Below, one piece after another: positions 8,256 to 16,811 of a stretch of 64,000 nt of DNA. The DNA comes from Labedaea rhizosphaerae (GTDB lineage: Bacteria; Actinomycetota; Actinomycetes; Mycobacteriales; Pseudonocardiaceae). Made by a program: the position numbers and the translations under genes. The stretch's first letter is position 1. Every line of letters starts with the position of its first letter. The stretch is from positions 1,359,365-1,423,364 of the forward strand of contig NZ_SNXZ01000002.1 of NCBI RefSeq assembly GCF_004362825.1, in the 5' to 3' direction. Below the pieces are notes generated by a model. It ran no database searches. It saw only the letters and a program-made list of their open reading frames with translations, and had not been told where the DNA came from.

Positions 8256-8301
8256 GAGCACGCGCGGAGCGCGGGCCGACTCCGCGCTCCGCGTGGTGCT
8301 C
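8256..8301. terminator. Strong bidirectional hairpin terminator
   Basis: CGCGGAGCGCGG (8263-8274) pairs perfectly with CCGCGCTCCGCG (8282-8293) around a 7-base loop; outer GAGCAC/GTGCTC (8256-8261, 8296-8301) extends the stem. It sits between the convergent prenyltransferase and glycoside hydrolase stops. Confidence 0.8.
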
Positions 8302-8305
8302 ACGC

Positions 8306-10915
8306 CTACCGGGTGGTGATCACCACGGATGCCTTGTCCCCCACGGGAACCCGGATCTCCAGGCCACGCGAGGTCGGCACGGCGGTGAACTGGACCGCGT
8401 GCCCGTTCACCGTCACCCCGGCCACCCGGGCGTCCGCGGGCAGCACCGCCCCCGCCACCACCGAGGCGTGCAGGCCGGCGGACCGCACGTCGGTCCGCCA
8501 CACCTTCCCGTTGTGGGACGCGGACACGTCCACCGAACCGCGGCCGAGCACGATGTCGTTGCCCGCCACGCGGTTCTGCCCGGCGGGCACCTGCGGCACC
8601 ACGAGCACCTTGCCGCGGCCGAGGTCCGGTGACACACCGAGTTGCTGGTGCACCACCGGCCACAGCACGCCGTAGGTACCCCACGCCTGCAACGCCATCG
8701 ACCGCGTCGTGAACGAGTGGTCGATGTTCGCCGGGAAGTCCGGTGACGGCGCGATCTCCGGCATGGCGCCGGGCAGCTCCCAGATCGACGGGTCGAGCTG
8801 GATGCGTGCGTTGCCCGTGGTGTAGCGGCCCTGCTGGTCGGCGGCGAGCCGGCCGTAGTTGCCTTCGGCCACGGCCATGATGGAACTGTTCAGCGAGAAG
8901 ATCTCCCGGTCGCTGGCCACACTGGACACCACGCTGTCGCACGACGCACCCGGGTTGCCCTTCGGATCCGACGTCGGGCCGGTGCCGGTGTGGTAGAGGC
9001 CGAGATCGCCGGTGTAGCACGGGGTTTCGCGTTGTTGCAGCGCCGTCAGGCCGTGCTCCGCTGTCGACAGCGGCGACGTCGACCCGTCCGGCTTGGTCAG
9101 CTCGACCTCCATCGGGGTCACGCCGATCCAGTGCCGCTGGAAGATCTTCGTGTTGTCGTTGGCCGGATCGGCCACGTCGTCGATGGAGTCGGCGTAGGCC
9201 TTCGCGTCGCCGCCGTACCACCACTGGTCGTCGAAGCGCTTCTCCAGGTCGTCGGCCTTGCCGGTCGCCCACGCCGCCGTGGCGTGGTCGCCCTTGCTGG
9301 TGGCGAGGTCGGCGAGGTCGCGCAGGCCGCGGTCGAGGTAGACCGTCGAGTCCAGCTTCTCGCTGCCCATGCCCGGCCGCTCGACGTTGGCCAGGCCTTC
9401 GGGCCAGCCGTCGTGGTCGGCGTCGAGGTGGTCGTAGACGTAGTGCAGGTTGCGGGTGGCGAAGTCGTACATCTCGTCGCGGAACCCGTTGTCCCCGGTC
9501 CACCGCCACACCAGCGCGACGATGCTGGGGAACTTCACCGTCTCGTCGGTGTTGCCGGCGTCGGCGTTCGCTCCGAAGTAGACGTCCCCAGTGGACACGA
9601 CCTCGTGCGCGACCTTGCCGCTGTGGTCGTTGAGCACCTCGCTCACGTCGCGCAGCGCGCGCATGTGGTCCTTGACCACATCGGACTGCCCGGCGGCCAC
9701 GGCGGCGAACGCGGTGTACTCGCCGTCGGTGGCGAAGAGCCAGGGGTAGTCCGGGAATCCGGCGCCGTACCAGCGCGCCTTGGCGACCGTGCCCTTGGCC
9801 GGCGGGTACGCGGTCCCGGCGTTCACCGGCCGCACCTGCAGGTCGCGGGCCTGCTGCACCGAGTCGGCGAGGTTCTGCTTGCTCCACTCGACGCTCTGCT
9901 GCAGCAACCGGTCCCCGGGCAGGTCCACCGACGTGTGCGCGGCGACCTGACGGCGGGTCGCGAGCACCTGGCCGAGCGCCTTCTCGGGGTCACGCAACGC
10001 GGCGGCCACGGTCGCCTTCGCGTCGCCGACCCCGGTGTCGCCACCGCCGACGGCGAACCACACCGTCTGCGCCGTGCCCGCCTTCAAAGACACCTGGTAG
10101 TCCAGCTGTCCGCCGGTGCCCTTGCCGAACGGCGAGTCGTCGCAACGGTAAGGCGCGTCGCCGGTGGCCGGGCACACCACGGCGGGATCCTGCGGGCCAC
10201 GGTGGTCCTTGCCGAGCTGGTGCCCGGACGGCGCCCGCGAGCCGGCCACGACGGCCGCGTAGTCGCGCTTGGCCTGCCCCGGCGGCGTGCCGGTGTCGGT
10301 GAAGACCAGTGCACCGCCGGCGTAGGCGCCCTGGTCGGGGGTCTCGTCGGTCGCGCTGGGCGTCGTGCCGCCCCACGGGTACGCGGGCATCAGCTCGGAG
10401 TGCGCGTCCACGGCCAACGACACCGTGCGCGAGGTGGCGCTGCGCAGCGTCAGGCCGACCACGACCGCACGCGACCCGGCGGGCACGAACTCCACGCGAC
10501 CCGCGTCGAGGCCACTGCTGTGGTAGTCGAAGCGCTGGTAACCCCAGCCTCGGTGATAGGCCGCCGCGGGCACGTCCTTGCCGAGCCACGAACCGTTCAC
10601 ACCGAGCCAGAGCCCGTCGAGCAGCTTCACCGGCGGCGTCCAGTAGCCGCCCATCTCGCCGAGCGTGTGCCACCCGGTCGCCGGGTAGAGCCCGGTCTCA
10701 TCGCCCATCGCATAGGCGCGTTCGCCGGAGACGAGCGCGCGCCGGTCGGCCAGCCGCGCGGTCTCCGACATCTCCCGGGTCGGGTGCCCGGCCAGGACGC
10801 CGGGCATCACCTGGCCTGGTGTCGCGGCCGCCGAACTCGCCGCCGCGGCGGTGGTGAGAGTCGTGGTGAGCAGTGCCGTGCACACCGCTAACGCGGCGCG
10901 TGCCGTGCCTTTCAT
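8306..10915 (-). CDS. Secreted (alpha/alpha)6-barrel glycoside hydrolase, glycogen-debranching-like
   Basis: 869 residues from ATG 10915 (AGGAG upstream). A signal peptide occupies about residues 1-32 (AALAVCTALLTTTLTTAAAASSAAA). The N-terminal half is beta-rich (GYWTPPVKLLDGLWLGVNGSW; VEFVPAGSRAVVVGLTLRS). The second half contains repeated helical hairpins of a glucoamylase-like barrel: YGAGFPDYPWLFATDGEYTAFAAVAAG, KVAHEVVSTGDVYFGANADAGNTDETVKFPSIVALVWRWTGD, and DHDGWPEGLANVERPGMGSEKLDSTVYLDRGLRDLADLA. The acidic residues in DGEY, DETVKFP and WPEG are candidate catalytic groups. The fold resembles GH63/GH133 and related MGH1-like enzymes; the exact family and substrate cannot be read. Its start overlaps the stop of the LacI gene (ATGA), so a LacI-controlled sugar-responsive pair is likely. 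Confidence 0.75.
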   Translation of the reverse strand: MKGTARAALAVCTALLTTTLTTAAAASSAAATPGQVMPGVLAGHPTREMSETARLADRRALVSGERAYAMGDETGLYPATGWHTLGEMGGYWTPPVKLLDGLWLGVNGSWLGKDVPAAAYHRGWGYQRFDYHSSGLDAGRVEFVPAGSRAVVVGLTLRSATSRTVSLAVDAHSELMPAYPWGGTTPSATDETPDQGAYAGGALVFTDTGTPPGQAKRDYAAVVAGSRAPSGHQLGKDHRGPQDPAVVCPATGDAPYRCDDSPFGKGTGGQLDYQVSLKAGTAQTVWFAVGGGDTGVGDAKATVAAALRDPEKALGQVLATRRQVAAHTSVDLPGDRLLQQSVEWSKQNLADSVQQARDLQVRPVNAGTAYPPAKGTVAKARWYGAGFPDYPWLFATDGEYTAFAAVAAGQSDVVKDHMRALRDVSEVLNDHSGKVAHEVVSTGDVYFGANADAGNTDETVKFPSIVALVWRWTGDNGFRDEMYDFATRNLHYVYDHLDADHDGWPEGLANVERPGMGSEKLDSTVYLDRGLRDLADLATSKGDHATAAWATGKADDLEKRFDDQWWYGGDAKAYADSIDDVADPANDNTKIFQRHWIGVTPMEVELTKPDGSTSPLSTAEHGLTALQQRETPCYTGDLGLYHTGTGPTSDPKGNPGASCDSVVSSVASDREIFSLNSSIMAVAEGNYGRLAADQQGRYTTGNARIQLDPSIWELPGAMPEIAPSPDFPANIDHSFTTRSMALQAWGTYGVLWPVVHQQLGVSPDLGRGKVLVVPQVPAGQNRVAGNDIVLGRGSVDVSASHNGKVWRTDVRSAGLHASVVAGAVLPADARVAGVTVNGHAVQFTAVPTSRGLEIRVPVGDKASVVITTR

Positions 10916-11952
10916 GTCACGCTCCTGGCCGTGGGGGTGGGGATCGGGGCGCTCGCCCTGCTGACGATCTCGCCACGCAGGAGCACCCGGACATCGTGGT
11001 GGCCGTCGCCGCCGACGAGGGAGCGCACGAGGGCCTCGGCGATCCGTTCGACCGGCTGGCGCACGGAGGTGAGCCCCGGCTCGACGACCGAGGCGAGCAT
11101 GGTGTCGTCGAAGCCGGTGACCGCGACGTCCTTGCCGGGCACGAGGCCGCGCCCGGCCAGCTCCTGGCACACGCCGAGCGCGAGCACGTCGCTCACGGCG
11201 ACCATCGCGGTGGGCGGGTCGGCCAGGTTGAGCAGCCGGCGCGCGGCGGCCCGGCCGTCGGCCATGGTGTCCGCGATCGCGCGCACGACCAACGGGTCGC
11301 CGTGCGGCAGCCGGTGCTCGGCGCATGCGGCGCGCCAGCCACGCAGCCGGTCCTGCATCGCGCCGATGCCGTGCCACCACCCGAGGAAACCGATGCGCTG
11401 GTGGCCGAGGGAGACCAGCCCGGTGACGATGTCGTGGATCGCCGCGGCGCCGTCGACATCGACCCACGGGGCCGGCTGCTCGCCGTGCGCGGGCCACGTC
11501 CGGCCGAACGAGGCGTAGCGGATCTTGCGCTCGGTCAGCCAGCGGTGGCGCGGGTCGTCGTCCACGGCGTCGGAGAGCACGAACGCGTCGACCGCCTGCT
11601 GCGCGACGAGGTTCTGGTAGGCGGACATGTCGCCATCGCCCGCCGTGAACAGCAACACGTGCCGGTTCACCGCCTCGGCGGCATTGCAGAGCGCGTGCAG
11701 GAAGGTGTCCATCAACGGACCGGCGGGCCGGGACGGGACGCAGTACCCGATCAGCTCGGCGCTGCGGGTCTTGAGGCTGCGCGCGCTGCGGTTGGGCCGG
11801 TAGCCGAGGGCTTCGACGGCCGTGAGCACCTTGGCCATGGTGCGCGGGTCGACCCGGTCGGGCGCGTTGAACACATTGGACACCGTCTGCCGGGACACGC
11901 CCGCGCGAGCGGCGACGTCCCGCACCGTGGGCGACGACACCATGGGTCGCAT
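10912..11952 (-). CDS. LacI-family transcriptional repressor
   Basis: 346 residues from ATG 11952; an in-frame ATG at 11943 is better spaced from the GGGGAGGG ribosome site and would give 343 residues. The N-terminal HTH is textbook LacI: TVRDVAARAGVSRQTVSNVFNAPDRVDPRTMAKVLTAVEALGYRPNRSARSLKTR. The rest is a periplasmic-binding-protein-like effector domain ending ...GFDDTMLASVVEPGLTSVRQPVERIAEALV. The gene ends ATGA with the secreted glycoside hydrolase, and a perfect LacI-type palindrome lies 19 bases upstream of the start, pointing to autorepression and joint control of the hydrolase. The inducer is probably a sugar released by that enzyme (inference). Confidence 0.92.
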   Translation of the reverse strand: MRPMVSSPTVRDVAARAGVSRQTVSNVFNAPDRVDPRTMAKVLTAVEALGYRPNRSARSLKTRSAELIGYCVPSRPAGPLMDTFLHALCNAAEAVNRHVLLFTAGDGDMSAYQNLVAQQAVDAFVLSDAVDDDPRHRWLTERKIRYASFGRTWPAHGEQPAPWVDVDGAAAIHDIVTGLVSLGHQRIGFLGWWHGIGAMQDRLRGWRAACAEHRLPHGDPLVVRAIADTMADGRAAARRLLNLADPPTAMVAVSDVLALGVCQELAGRGLVPGKDVAVTGFDDTMLASVVEPGLTSVRQPVERIAEALVRSLVGGDGHHDVRVLLRGEIVSRASAPIPTPTARSVT

Positions 11953-11970
11953 CCCTCCCCGACGAGGTAT

Positions 11971-11986
11971 GTTTGACCGTTCAAAC
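11971..11986. promoter_or_regulatory. LacI-type operator upstream of lacI-like gene
   Basis: GTTTGACCGTTCAAAC has perfect 6-base arms (GTTTGA/TCAAAC) around CCGT. The CG-centred palindrome is the usual LacI-family operator form and lies 19 bases upstream of the regulator start. Confidence 0.75.
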
Positions 11987-12110
11987 AGGCCGCTACTGTT
12001 GTCTACGCCACGTCCGCTGTCAACCCCCGGAAGTCGGATTCACGCAGCGTTGATCGCTCGCGAAATACCGACAATCGGCAACGCCCATCAATTCGGGCAC
12101 AGACACAAGT

Positions 12111-12141
12111 GTGCCGGGTATCGGTCGTCGATACCCGGCAC
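12111..12141. terminator. Hairpin terminator downstream of lsr2
   Basis: GTGCCGGGTATCG (12111-12123) pairs perfectly with CGATACCCGGCAC (12129-12141) over a 5-base loop. It begins 17 bases beyond the lsr2 stop. No U-tract, as is common in actinomycetes. Confidence 0.75.
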
Positions 12142-12157
12142 CACAGGTGCTCGACAT

Positions 12158-12556
12158 TCAGCCGGAGAAGGCGGTCTTCGCGCGACCACGACCCTTGGCC
12201 TTCGCCTTGGGGGCGGCCTGGGCGGCTTCGTATGCCTCAACAATGGTCGACGAGAGTCGGCCACGTTCCGACACGTCGTGACCGTTGGCCTTGGCCCAGT
12301 CACGGATTGCTTTGGTCTCCTCGCGACTGCGGGCGTCGCCGGACTTCGCGCCAGGGACATTGCGGCGGACACGACCGCCGGTGCGCCGGGCGGAGGCGAT
12401 GAAACGCTCGAGCTCGCCGCGCAACGAGGCGGCATTCTCCTCGTTCAGGTCGATCTCGTAGTTCACGCCATCAAGGCTGAACTGTACCGACTCGATGTCG
12501 CCATCGGTGGAACCGTCCAGGTCATCGATCAACTGGACGATGGTCTTCTGGGCCAT
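12158..12556 (-). CDS. lsr2: Lsr2-family nucleoid-associated protein
   Basis: 132 residues from ATG 12556 with GAGGTAG upstream. The N-terminal dimerisation domain reads MAQKTIVQLIDDLDGS...ESVQFSLDGVNYEIDLNEENAASLRGELERFI. The C-terminal DNA-binding domain reads IRDWAKANGHDVSERGRLSSTIVEAYEAA with the RGR minor-groove hook. Lsr2 is the actinobacterial H-NS analogue that bridges AT-rich and foreign DNA. The tail beyond the usual end (QAAPKAKAKGRGRAKTAFSG) adds a basic segment and a second GRGR, a possible extra AT-hook. A strong hairpin follows the stop. Confidence 0.95.
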   Translation of the reverse strand: MAQKTIVQLIDDLDGSTDGDIESVQFSLDGVNYEIDLNEENAASLRGELERFIASARRTGGRVRRNVPGAKSGDARSREETKAIRDWAKANGHDVSERGRLSSTIVEAYEAAQAAPKAKAKGRGRAKTAFSG

Positions 12557-12787
12557 GTGCTACCTCATACAAAACGGCGGTTTTGAGGACAGGCGAACCA
12601 TATCAGGCTTTGCGCCGACCGGTCTCCACGGCGGCACGGGTCACATTTAACCGCACAACAAAAGCCGGAATTCGGTCCGGGCCGGACCGTCCACATCGCA
12701 CACCCGGGCCCCGGCTCGGTTGACAGGCCCGTCGCGTCGGTGGTTACATACGAGACGAGACGGTCTAGTTTTGTATAGGAGAAGGAC

Positions 12788-13462
12788 ATGGGGATCGCGG
12801 TGGGCGACGAGACGCGGGTGGCCACGGGCAAGCGCAAGCGCGGCGTGCTGGGGTCGTGGCTGGCCTTGGTGCTGGACGGCGTCATACCGCTGGCCGGCTA
12901 CTACCTGCTGCGCCACTACGGGATGAGCATGACGATGGCGCTCGCGCTGACCTCGGTCGTGCCGGCCCTGCGGGTGATCTGGGTGGCGGTGCGGGAGCGG
13001 TCGACCGAGCCCCTGGCCACCGCGGTCCTGCTGGTCACGGTCATCAGCATCCCGATCGCGTTGATCGGTGGGTCGCCGCGCCTGTTGCTGGCCAAGGAGT
13101 CGATCGGCACCGGGCCGGTCGGGCTGTGGGTGATCGTCAGCGCGTTGCGCGGCAAGGGCGCGATGACCGAGCCCTACCGCGCTTTCCTGGTGCGGTCCGC
13201 ACGCGCCGCGGACGCGTGGGACCGGCTGGTGGCCGGCAACCGCCGGTTCCAGCGCTCGGTGCGGAGCATTTCGCTGGTGTGGGGCATCGCGCTCGTCGTC
13301 GCGTTCGCCGTGCACCTGCTGCTCGCGATGACGCTGCCGATCGACACGGCCGTGTGGGCAACGGGCCTCGTCGTGCCGGCCATGGTCGTGGTGGCCTCGA
13401 TCTGCACCGGACCGATCACCGGCTACCTTCAGGACGAACTGAAGAAGGGGGCGGACGCGTGA
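12788..13462 (+). CDS. VC0807-family membrane protein (second copy)
   Basis: 224 residues; GGAGAAGGAC precedes the ATG. A basic N-terminus (GKRKRG) is followed by about six hydrophobic segments: LGSWLALVLDGVIPLAGYYLL, MALALTSVVPALRVIWVAV, ATAVLLVTVISIPIALIGG, GPVGLWVIVSALRG, SISLVWGIALVVAFAVHLLLA, AVWATGLVVPAMVVVASICTG. The pattern, with an RLLLAKES loop, parallels the protein at 4498-5136 (RVLLIKES), so both belong to the VC0807-like family. The stop overlaps the next gene's GTG (GTGA at 13459-13462), so the two are co-translated. Function unknown. Confidence 0.72.
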   Translation: MGIAVGDETRVATGKRKRGVLGSWLALVLDGVIPLAGYYLLRHYGMSMTMALALTSVVPALRVIWVAVRERSTEPLATAVLLVTVISIPIALIGGSPRLLLAKESIGTGPVGLWVIVSALRGKGAMTEPYRAFLVRSARAADAWDRLVAGNRRFQRSVRSISLVWGIALVVAFAVHLLLAMTLPIDTAVWATGLVVPAMVVVASICTGPITGYLQDELKKGADA

Positions 13463-14376
13463 GGTTCGGCGTTTATCCACTGGGGGTCGTGGGCGGGCCG
13501 GACGGCGTCGTGAGCGGCCCTCCGGACGACATGAATCGGGTCATCGCCGCCCTGACCGAACTGCGGGGCGACAAGGCACCCGTCGTGCCGCGCATGTACG
13601 TGCCGTGGACCGGCGACGATTCCGCGGCGCGGTTGGTGGCGCAAGTCGCGGGCGTGCCGTGGGATCTGGTGCTTTGCTACCGCCACGAGACCGGTGACGC
13701 GGCCGGGTTCGCCGAATTCGTCGCGGACGTCGTTCGCGCGCACGGCGACACGCTGGATTCGGTGCAGGTGACCGGCGAGCCCAACATGGGCGCAATGCCG
13801 TTCGCGGCCGACGGCGCGTTCCCGGACGTGGTGCCCGCGATGGTGCTCGGCGTGCAGGCCGCGGCGGCCGCACGACGGGACGGGCAACCGGTGCGGATCG
13901 GTATTGGTCTGGTGCCGTCGGAATTCGAGGATTCCGATTTCTGGTCGAAGGTGGCGGCTTGCGACGCGCCGGCGTTCGCCTCGGCCCTCGACTACGCCGC
14001 GCTCGACATCTATCCGGACGTGTTCGGCGGACGGGTGCCGCTGGAATCGGTGCCGGACGTGGTCGAGGGAATGGTCGGCCGATTTCGCGCCACGCTGACC
14101 GAGTTCGGCGTGCCCGCCACGACGGAGCTCCGGATCGGCGAGAACGGCTGGCCGACCGGCGCCGACCGGCCGGAAGAGCTGCAGGCCGACGTGCTCGAGG
14201 CGGTCATCAGGACGTGCCACAGGCTCGAGGTGGGCCGCTGGCAGCTCTTCGCCCTGCGTGACGCGAACTCCTCCGGAGCCACGCCGTTCCACCACTTCGG
14301 CGTGCTGCGCGACGACTACTCCCCCAAGCCGGCCTTCCACCGGTTGCGCATGCTGATCGAGGAACTGTCCGACTAA
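13459..14376 (+). CDS. Clan GH-A-like TIM-barrel protein, cytoplasmic
   Basis: 305 residues from GTG 13459, overlapping the upstream stop by four bases. No signal peptide. Two segments look like the paired catalytic glutamates of clan GH-A hydrolases: VQVTGEPNMG (acid/base, like the NEP motif) and ELRIGENGWPTG (nucleophile, resembling the SETGWPS segment of GH17). Between them are ALDYAALDIYPDVFGG and other barrel-strand patterns. A glycoside hydrolase-like fold is therefore inferred, but the family and substrate are not recognised. Being cytoplasmic and coupled to a membrane protein of unknown function, it may act on an imported glycoside. Its stop overlaps that of the convergent sortase gene. 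Confidence 0.6.
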   Translation: MRFGVYPLGVVGGPDGVVSGPPDDMNRVIAALTELRGDKAPVVPRMYVPWTGDDSAARLVAQVAGVPWDLVLCYRHETGDAAGFAEFVADVVRAHGDTLDSVQVTGEPNMGAMPFAADGAFPDVVPAMVLGVQAAAAARRDGQPVRIGIGLVPSEFEDSDFWSKVAACDAPAFASALDYAALDIYPDVFGGRVPLESVPDVVEGMVGRFRATLTEFGVPATTELRIGENGWPTGADRPEELQADVLEAVIRTCHRLEVGRWQLFALRDANSSGATPFHHFGVLRDDYSPKPAFHRLRMLIEELSD

Positions 14377-16811
14377 CTGGTCTCCTGCAGTTCCACCGGC
14401 AGCTTGCCGCCGAGCTGGGCCTTGGTCCAGTGCTTCACCAGCACCGCGTGCACGATCATGCGCTGGGCGTTGGAGAACTTCGGGTGGCACGTGGTCAGGG
14501 TCAGCAGGGCCTTGCGGTCGTCCGCGGGCACGGCCGAGTCCGGCTGGCCCGGGATCGCGTCGACCACCTCGCCCTGCGACGGGTCGACGATGGTGCGCCC
14601 GGTGGTCTTGGCGTAGGGGCCGGTGAGCCGGTTGACCTTCTGCTCGCCGTTGGGGCCGCGGCAGAGCGGGTTGTTCGCCCAGCCGGTGCTGCCGTCGTCG
14701 AGCGGGAGCATGCGGTAGACGTACCAGTCGCCCTTGGTCTCGACGATGATCGCGTCGCACGGCTCGACGAGGTCGATGTCGTTGAAGGGAGCGCCCTTGC
14801 CGACCCGGTGACCGGCAACGGCGAAGTTGCCGGGCTGGCCGGGCAGCTGCGAGCGCGTGTAGTGGCCCGGCCCGATGGCGAGGTCGTCGTCGGTGGTGCC
14901 CTCGATGATCGTGAACTTGTAGTCCTCGCCGAGCGCCGGGATGTAGAGCTTCGCGATGCCCTGCCCGTCGGCGGCACTGAGGTGTTCGGTGCGCCCGTCG
15001 TCGACGGCGCCGCCCTGGTTCCACTGCTGATCAAGCGCGGCGGTGGCATCGGCCTGGCGGCCCGCGGAGATCAGGTCGGTGATCCACACCTCGTAGACGA
15101 CGAAGAGGAGCACGACCATGCCGGCGGTGAGCAGGATCTCGCCCGCGAGCTTCGCGTAGGCGGAAACCTTGTCCTTGGGTGGTTCCTCGTCGCCGTCTTC
15201 GTCGTAGTAGTCGTCGTCTTCGTAGTAGTCGTCGTAGTCGTCGTCGTAATAGCCGTCGTCGATCCGGTCGATGAGATCGGTCGGCGCGTCCGCCACCCGC
15301 GAGATCAGCTCGGTGGGACGTTCCGACGGCGGCAAACCGTTGCCCCGCCCGGAGAGCAGCGGCGGCTCGCCCTCGGGGAGGACGGGCCCCGGCGCCGGCG
15401 CCGGCCGCCCCCGGTCGACCGGGGCGACCACCGGCAGGACGGCTTCGGTGGGTGCGTCGGCACTCACCGGGCGGCCGTGCCGACCCGACACCGGCACGTC
15501 GGCGACGACTGGGCCATCGAGCGAACCCGAGCGCCCCCGGTCGGGACGGCCTTCCGGGGCCAGGTCCGGGTCGTCCAACCGGCCAGAACGACGATCCGCC
15601 GAGTGACCGGTTCGCGGCGTACCGGGCTCGGGGCTACCGGCCACCGGCGGCCGGCCGTTCCTTGTCATGTAAGGCGGAATCGGGTCCGCATCGCTCGCAT
15701 CGGGCGGCACCGCGCCGGGAGCGCCAGGGCGACCTGTGCTCGACCGACGGCCAGCCGCCGGAACCGGGGCGCCAAGGCGGCGGCGACCGGCCTCCGGCGG
15801 ACGACCGGTTTGCGCACCGTCAACCGGATCGCCGTGCCGGCCGAAGCCGTCTTCGGGCAGGCGCCCGCTCTGCGGTCGATCAACCGGACCGCCGTGCCGA
15901 CCACCCTCCGGCACGCGACTGTTCGAGCGACCGTCGACCGGATCGCCGTGACGGCCTAAGCCGCCTTCGGGCAAGCGACCGTCCGAGCCACCATCGATCG
16001 GACCGTCATGACGACCAGAACCGCTCTCCGCCGAACGACCGTCAGGGCGGCCATCGACCGGGCCGCCGTGCCGGCCGAAGCCGCCTTCGGCCGAGCGGGC
16101 GTTCTGCGCTGCATCAACCGGACCGCCGCGCCGACCAGAACCACCCTCCGGCACGCGACCATTCGAGCGACCGTCGACCGGCCCACCGCGACGGCCGAAG
16201 CTGTCTTCGGGCAAGCCACCGTCAGGGCGGCCCTCAACCGGACCGCCATCACGGCCAGAACCACCCTCCGGCACGCGACCATTCGAGCGACCGTCGACCG
16301 GGCCACCGTGGCGGCCGAAGCTGTCTTCGGGCAAGCGACCGTTCGAGCCGCCATCGAAGGGACCGCCGCCGCGCCGACCAGAACCACCCTCAGGCGAACG
16401 ACCGTCAGGGCGGCCATCGACCGCACCGCCGTGGCGACCTGAGCCGCGGTCCGCGGTGCGACCGTTCGGAGCATCCGCCGGCGGGCGACCGTGGCGGGCT
16501 TCGCCGGCCGGCTGGGGACGTCCGTCGCGGCCGGCCGCCGAAGTATCGGGCTGCCGGGCGGGGCGGGGACGCGGGCTGGGACTTGGACTGGGGCTTGGCT
16601 TGGGGCCTGGACTGGGGCTGGGGCGCGGCGGGCCCGCCTGGTCCTGCTCCACGGCGTCCACCTTCGGGAACTCGTCGGTCGGCTGGTCGCCGGGCGGTTT
16701 GCGCTGGCCTTGCGGCTGGCCGGCGCTACCCAGGGACCCCTTCTGCGGGGCGAGCCAGCGGTCGGGGCGATGAGCGCGCGGGCCTGCCCGGTGCCTGGTC
16801 GGCCGATCCAC
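14373..16811 (-). CDS. Class E sortase with very long repeat-containing N-terminal region
   Basis: About 812 residues. The start is set at GTG 16811 (or 16814) by the strong GGGGAGGGG at 16817-16825; open frame continues to 16874. Residues about 60-90 are Pro/Ser-rich. Residues about 125-341 are about 11 tandem 20-residue repeats around GRHGGPVDGRSNGRVPEGGS. An Asp/Tyr-rich acidic patch precedes the membrane segment (about 553-582, LAGEILLTAGMVVLLFVVYEVW). The C-terminal 230 residues are a class E sortase: H668 in AGHRVGKG, C775 in TLTTCHPKF, R784. Sortase E anchors LAxTG proteins to peptidoglycan. With normal N-in topology the roughly 550-residue repeat region would lie in the cytoplasm, which is unusual. 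No LAxTG substrate was seen in the window. Confidence 0.88.
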   Translation of the reverse strand: MDRPTRHRAGPRAHRPDRWLAPQKGSLGSAGQPQGQRKPPGDQPTDEFPKVDAVEQDQAGPPRPSPSPGPKPSPSPSPSPRPRPARQPDTSAAGRDGRPQPAGEARHGRPPADAPNGRTADRGSGRHGGAVDGRPDGRSPEGGSGRRGGGPFDGGSNGRLPEDSFGRHGGPVDGRSNGRVPEGGSGRDGGPVEGRPDGGLPEDSFGRRGGPVDGRSNGRVPEGGSGRRGGPVDAAQNARSAEGGFGRHGGPVDGRPDGRSAESGSGRHDGPIDGGSDGRLPEGGLGRHGDPVDGRSNSRVPEGGRHGGPVDRPQSGRLPEDGFGRHGDPVDGAQTGRPPEAGRRRLGAPVPAAGRRSSTGRPGAPGAVPPDASDADPIPPYMTRNGRPPVAGSPEPGTPRTGHSADRRSGRLDDPDLAPEGRPDRGRSGSLDGPVVADVPVSGRHGRPVSADAPTEAVLPVVAPVDRGRPAPAPGPVLPEGEPPLLSGRGNGLPPSERPTELISRVADAPTDLIDRIDDGYYDDDYDDYYEDDDYYDEDGDEEPPKDKVSAYAKLAGEILLTAGMVVLLFVVYEVWITDLISAGRQADATAALDQQWNQGGAVDDGRTEHLSAADGQGIAKLYIPALGEDYKFTIIEGTTDDDLAIGPGHYTRSQLPGQPGNFAVAGHRVGKGAPFNDIDLVEPCDAIIVETKGDWYVYRMLPLDDGSTGWANNPLCRGPNGEQKVNRLTGPYAKTTGRTIVDPSQGEVVDAIPGQPDSAVPADDRKALLTLTTCHPKFSNAQRMIVHAVLVKHWTKAQLGGKLPVELQETS
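15791..16439 (-). repeat. 60-bp in-frame tandem repeat array in the sortase gene
   Basis: About 10.8 units of 60 bp encode variants of GRHGGPVDGRSNGRVPEGGS. Alternating subtypes end VPEGGS or LPEDSF, suggesting higher-order 120-bp duplication. The period keeps the reading frame, so copy number can change without disrupting the enzyme domain. Confidence 0.85.

Noticed and set aside
12567-12776. Shared TTTTGTAT words before lsr2 (minus, 12567-12574) and the 12788 gene (plus, 12769-12776).
   Set aside because: Each is followed by a purine-rich ribosome site, so they could be similar -10 regions, but an 8-base match is too short to claim co-regulation.
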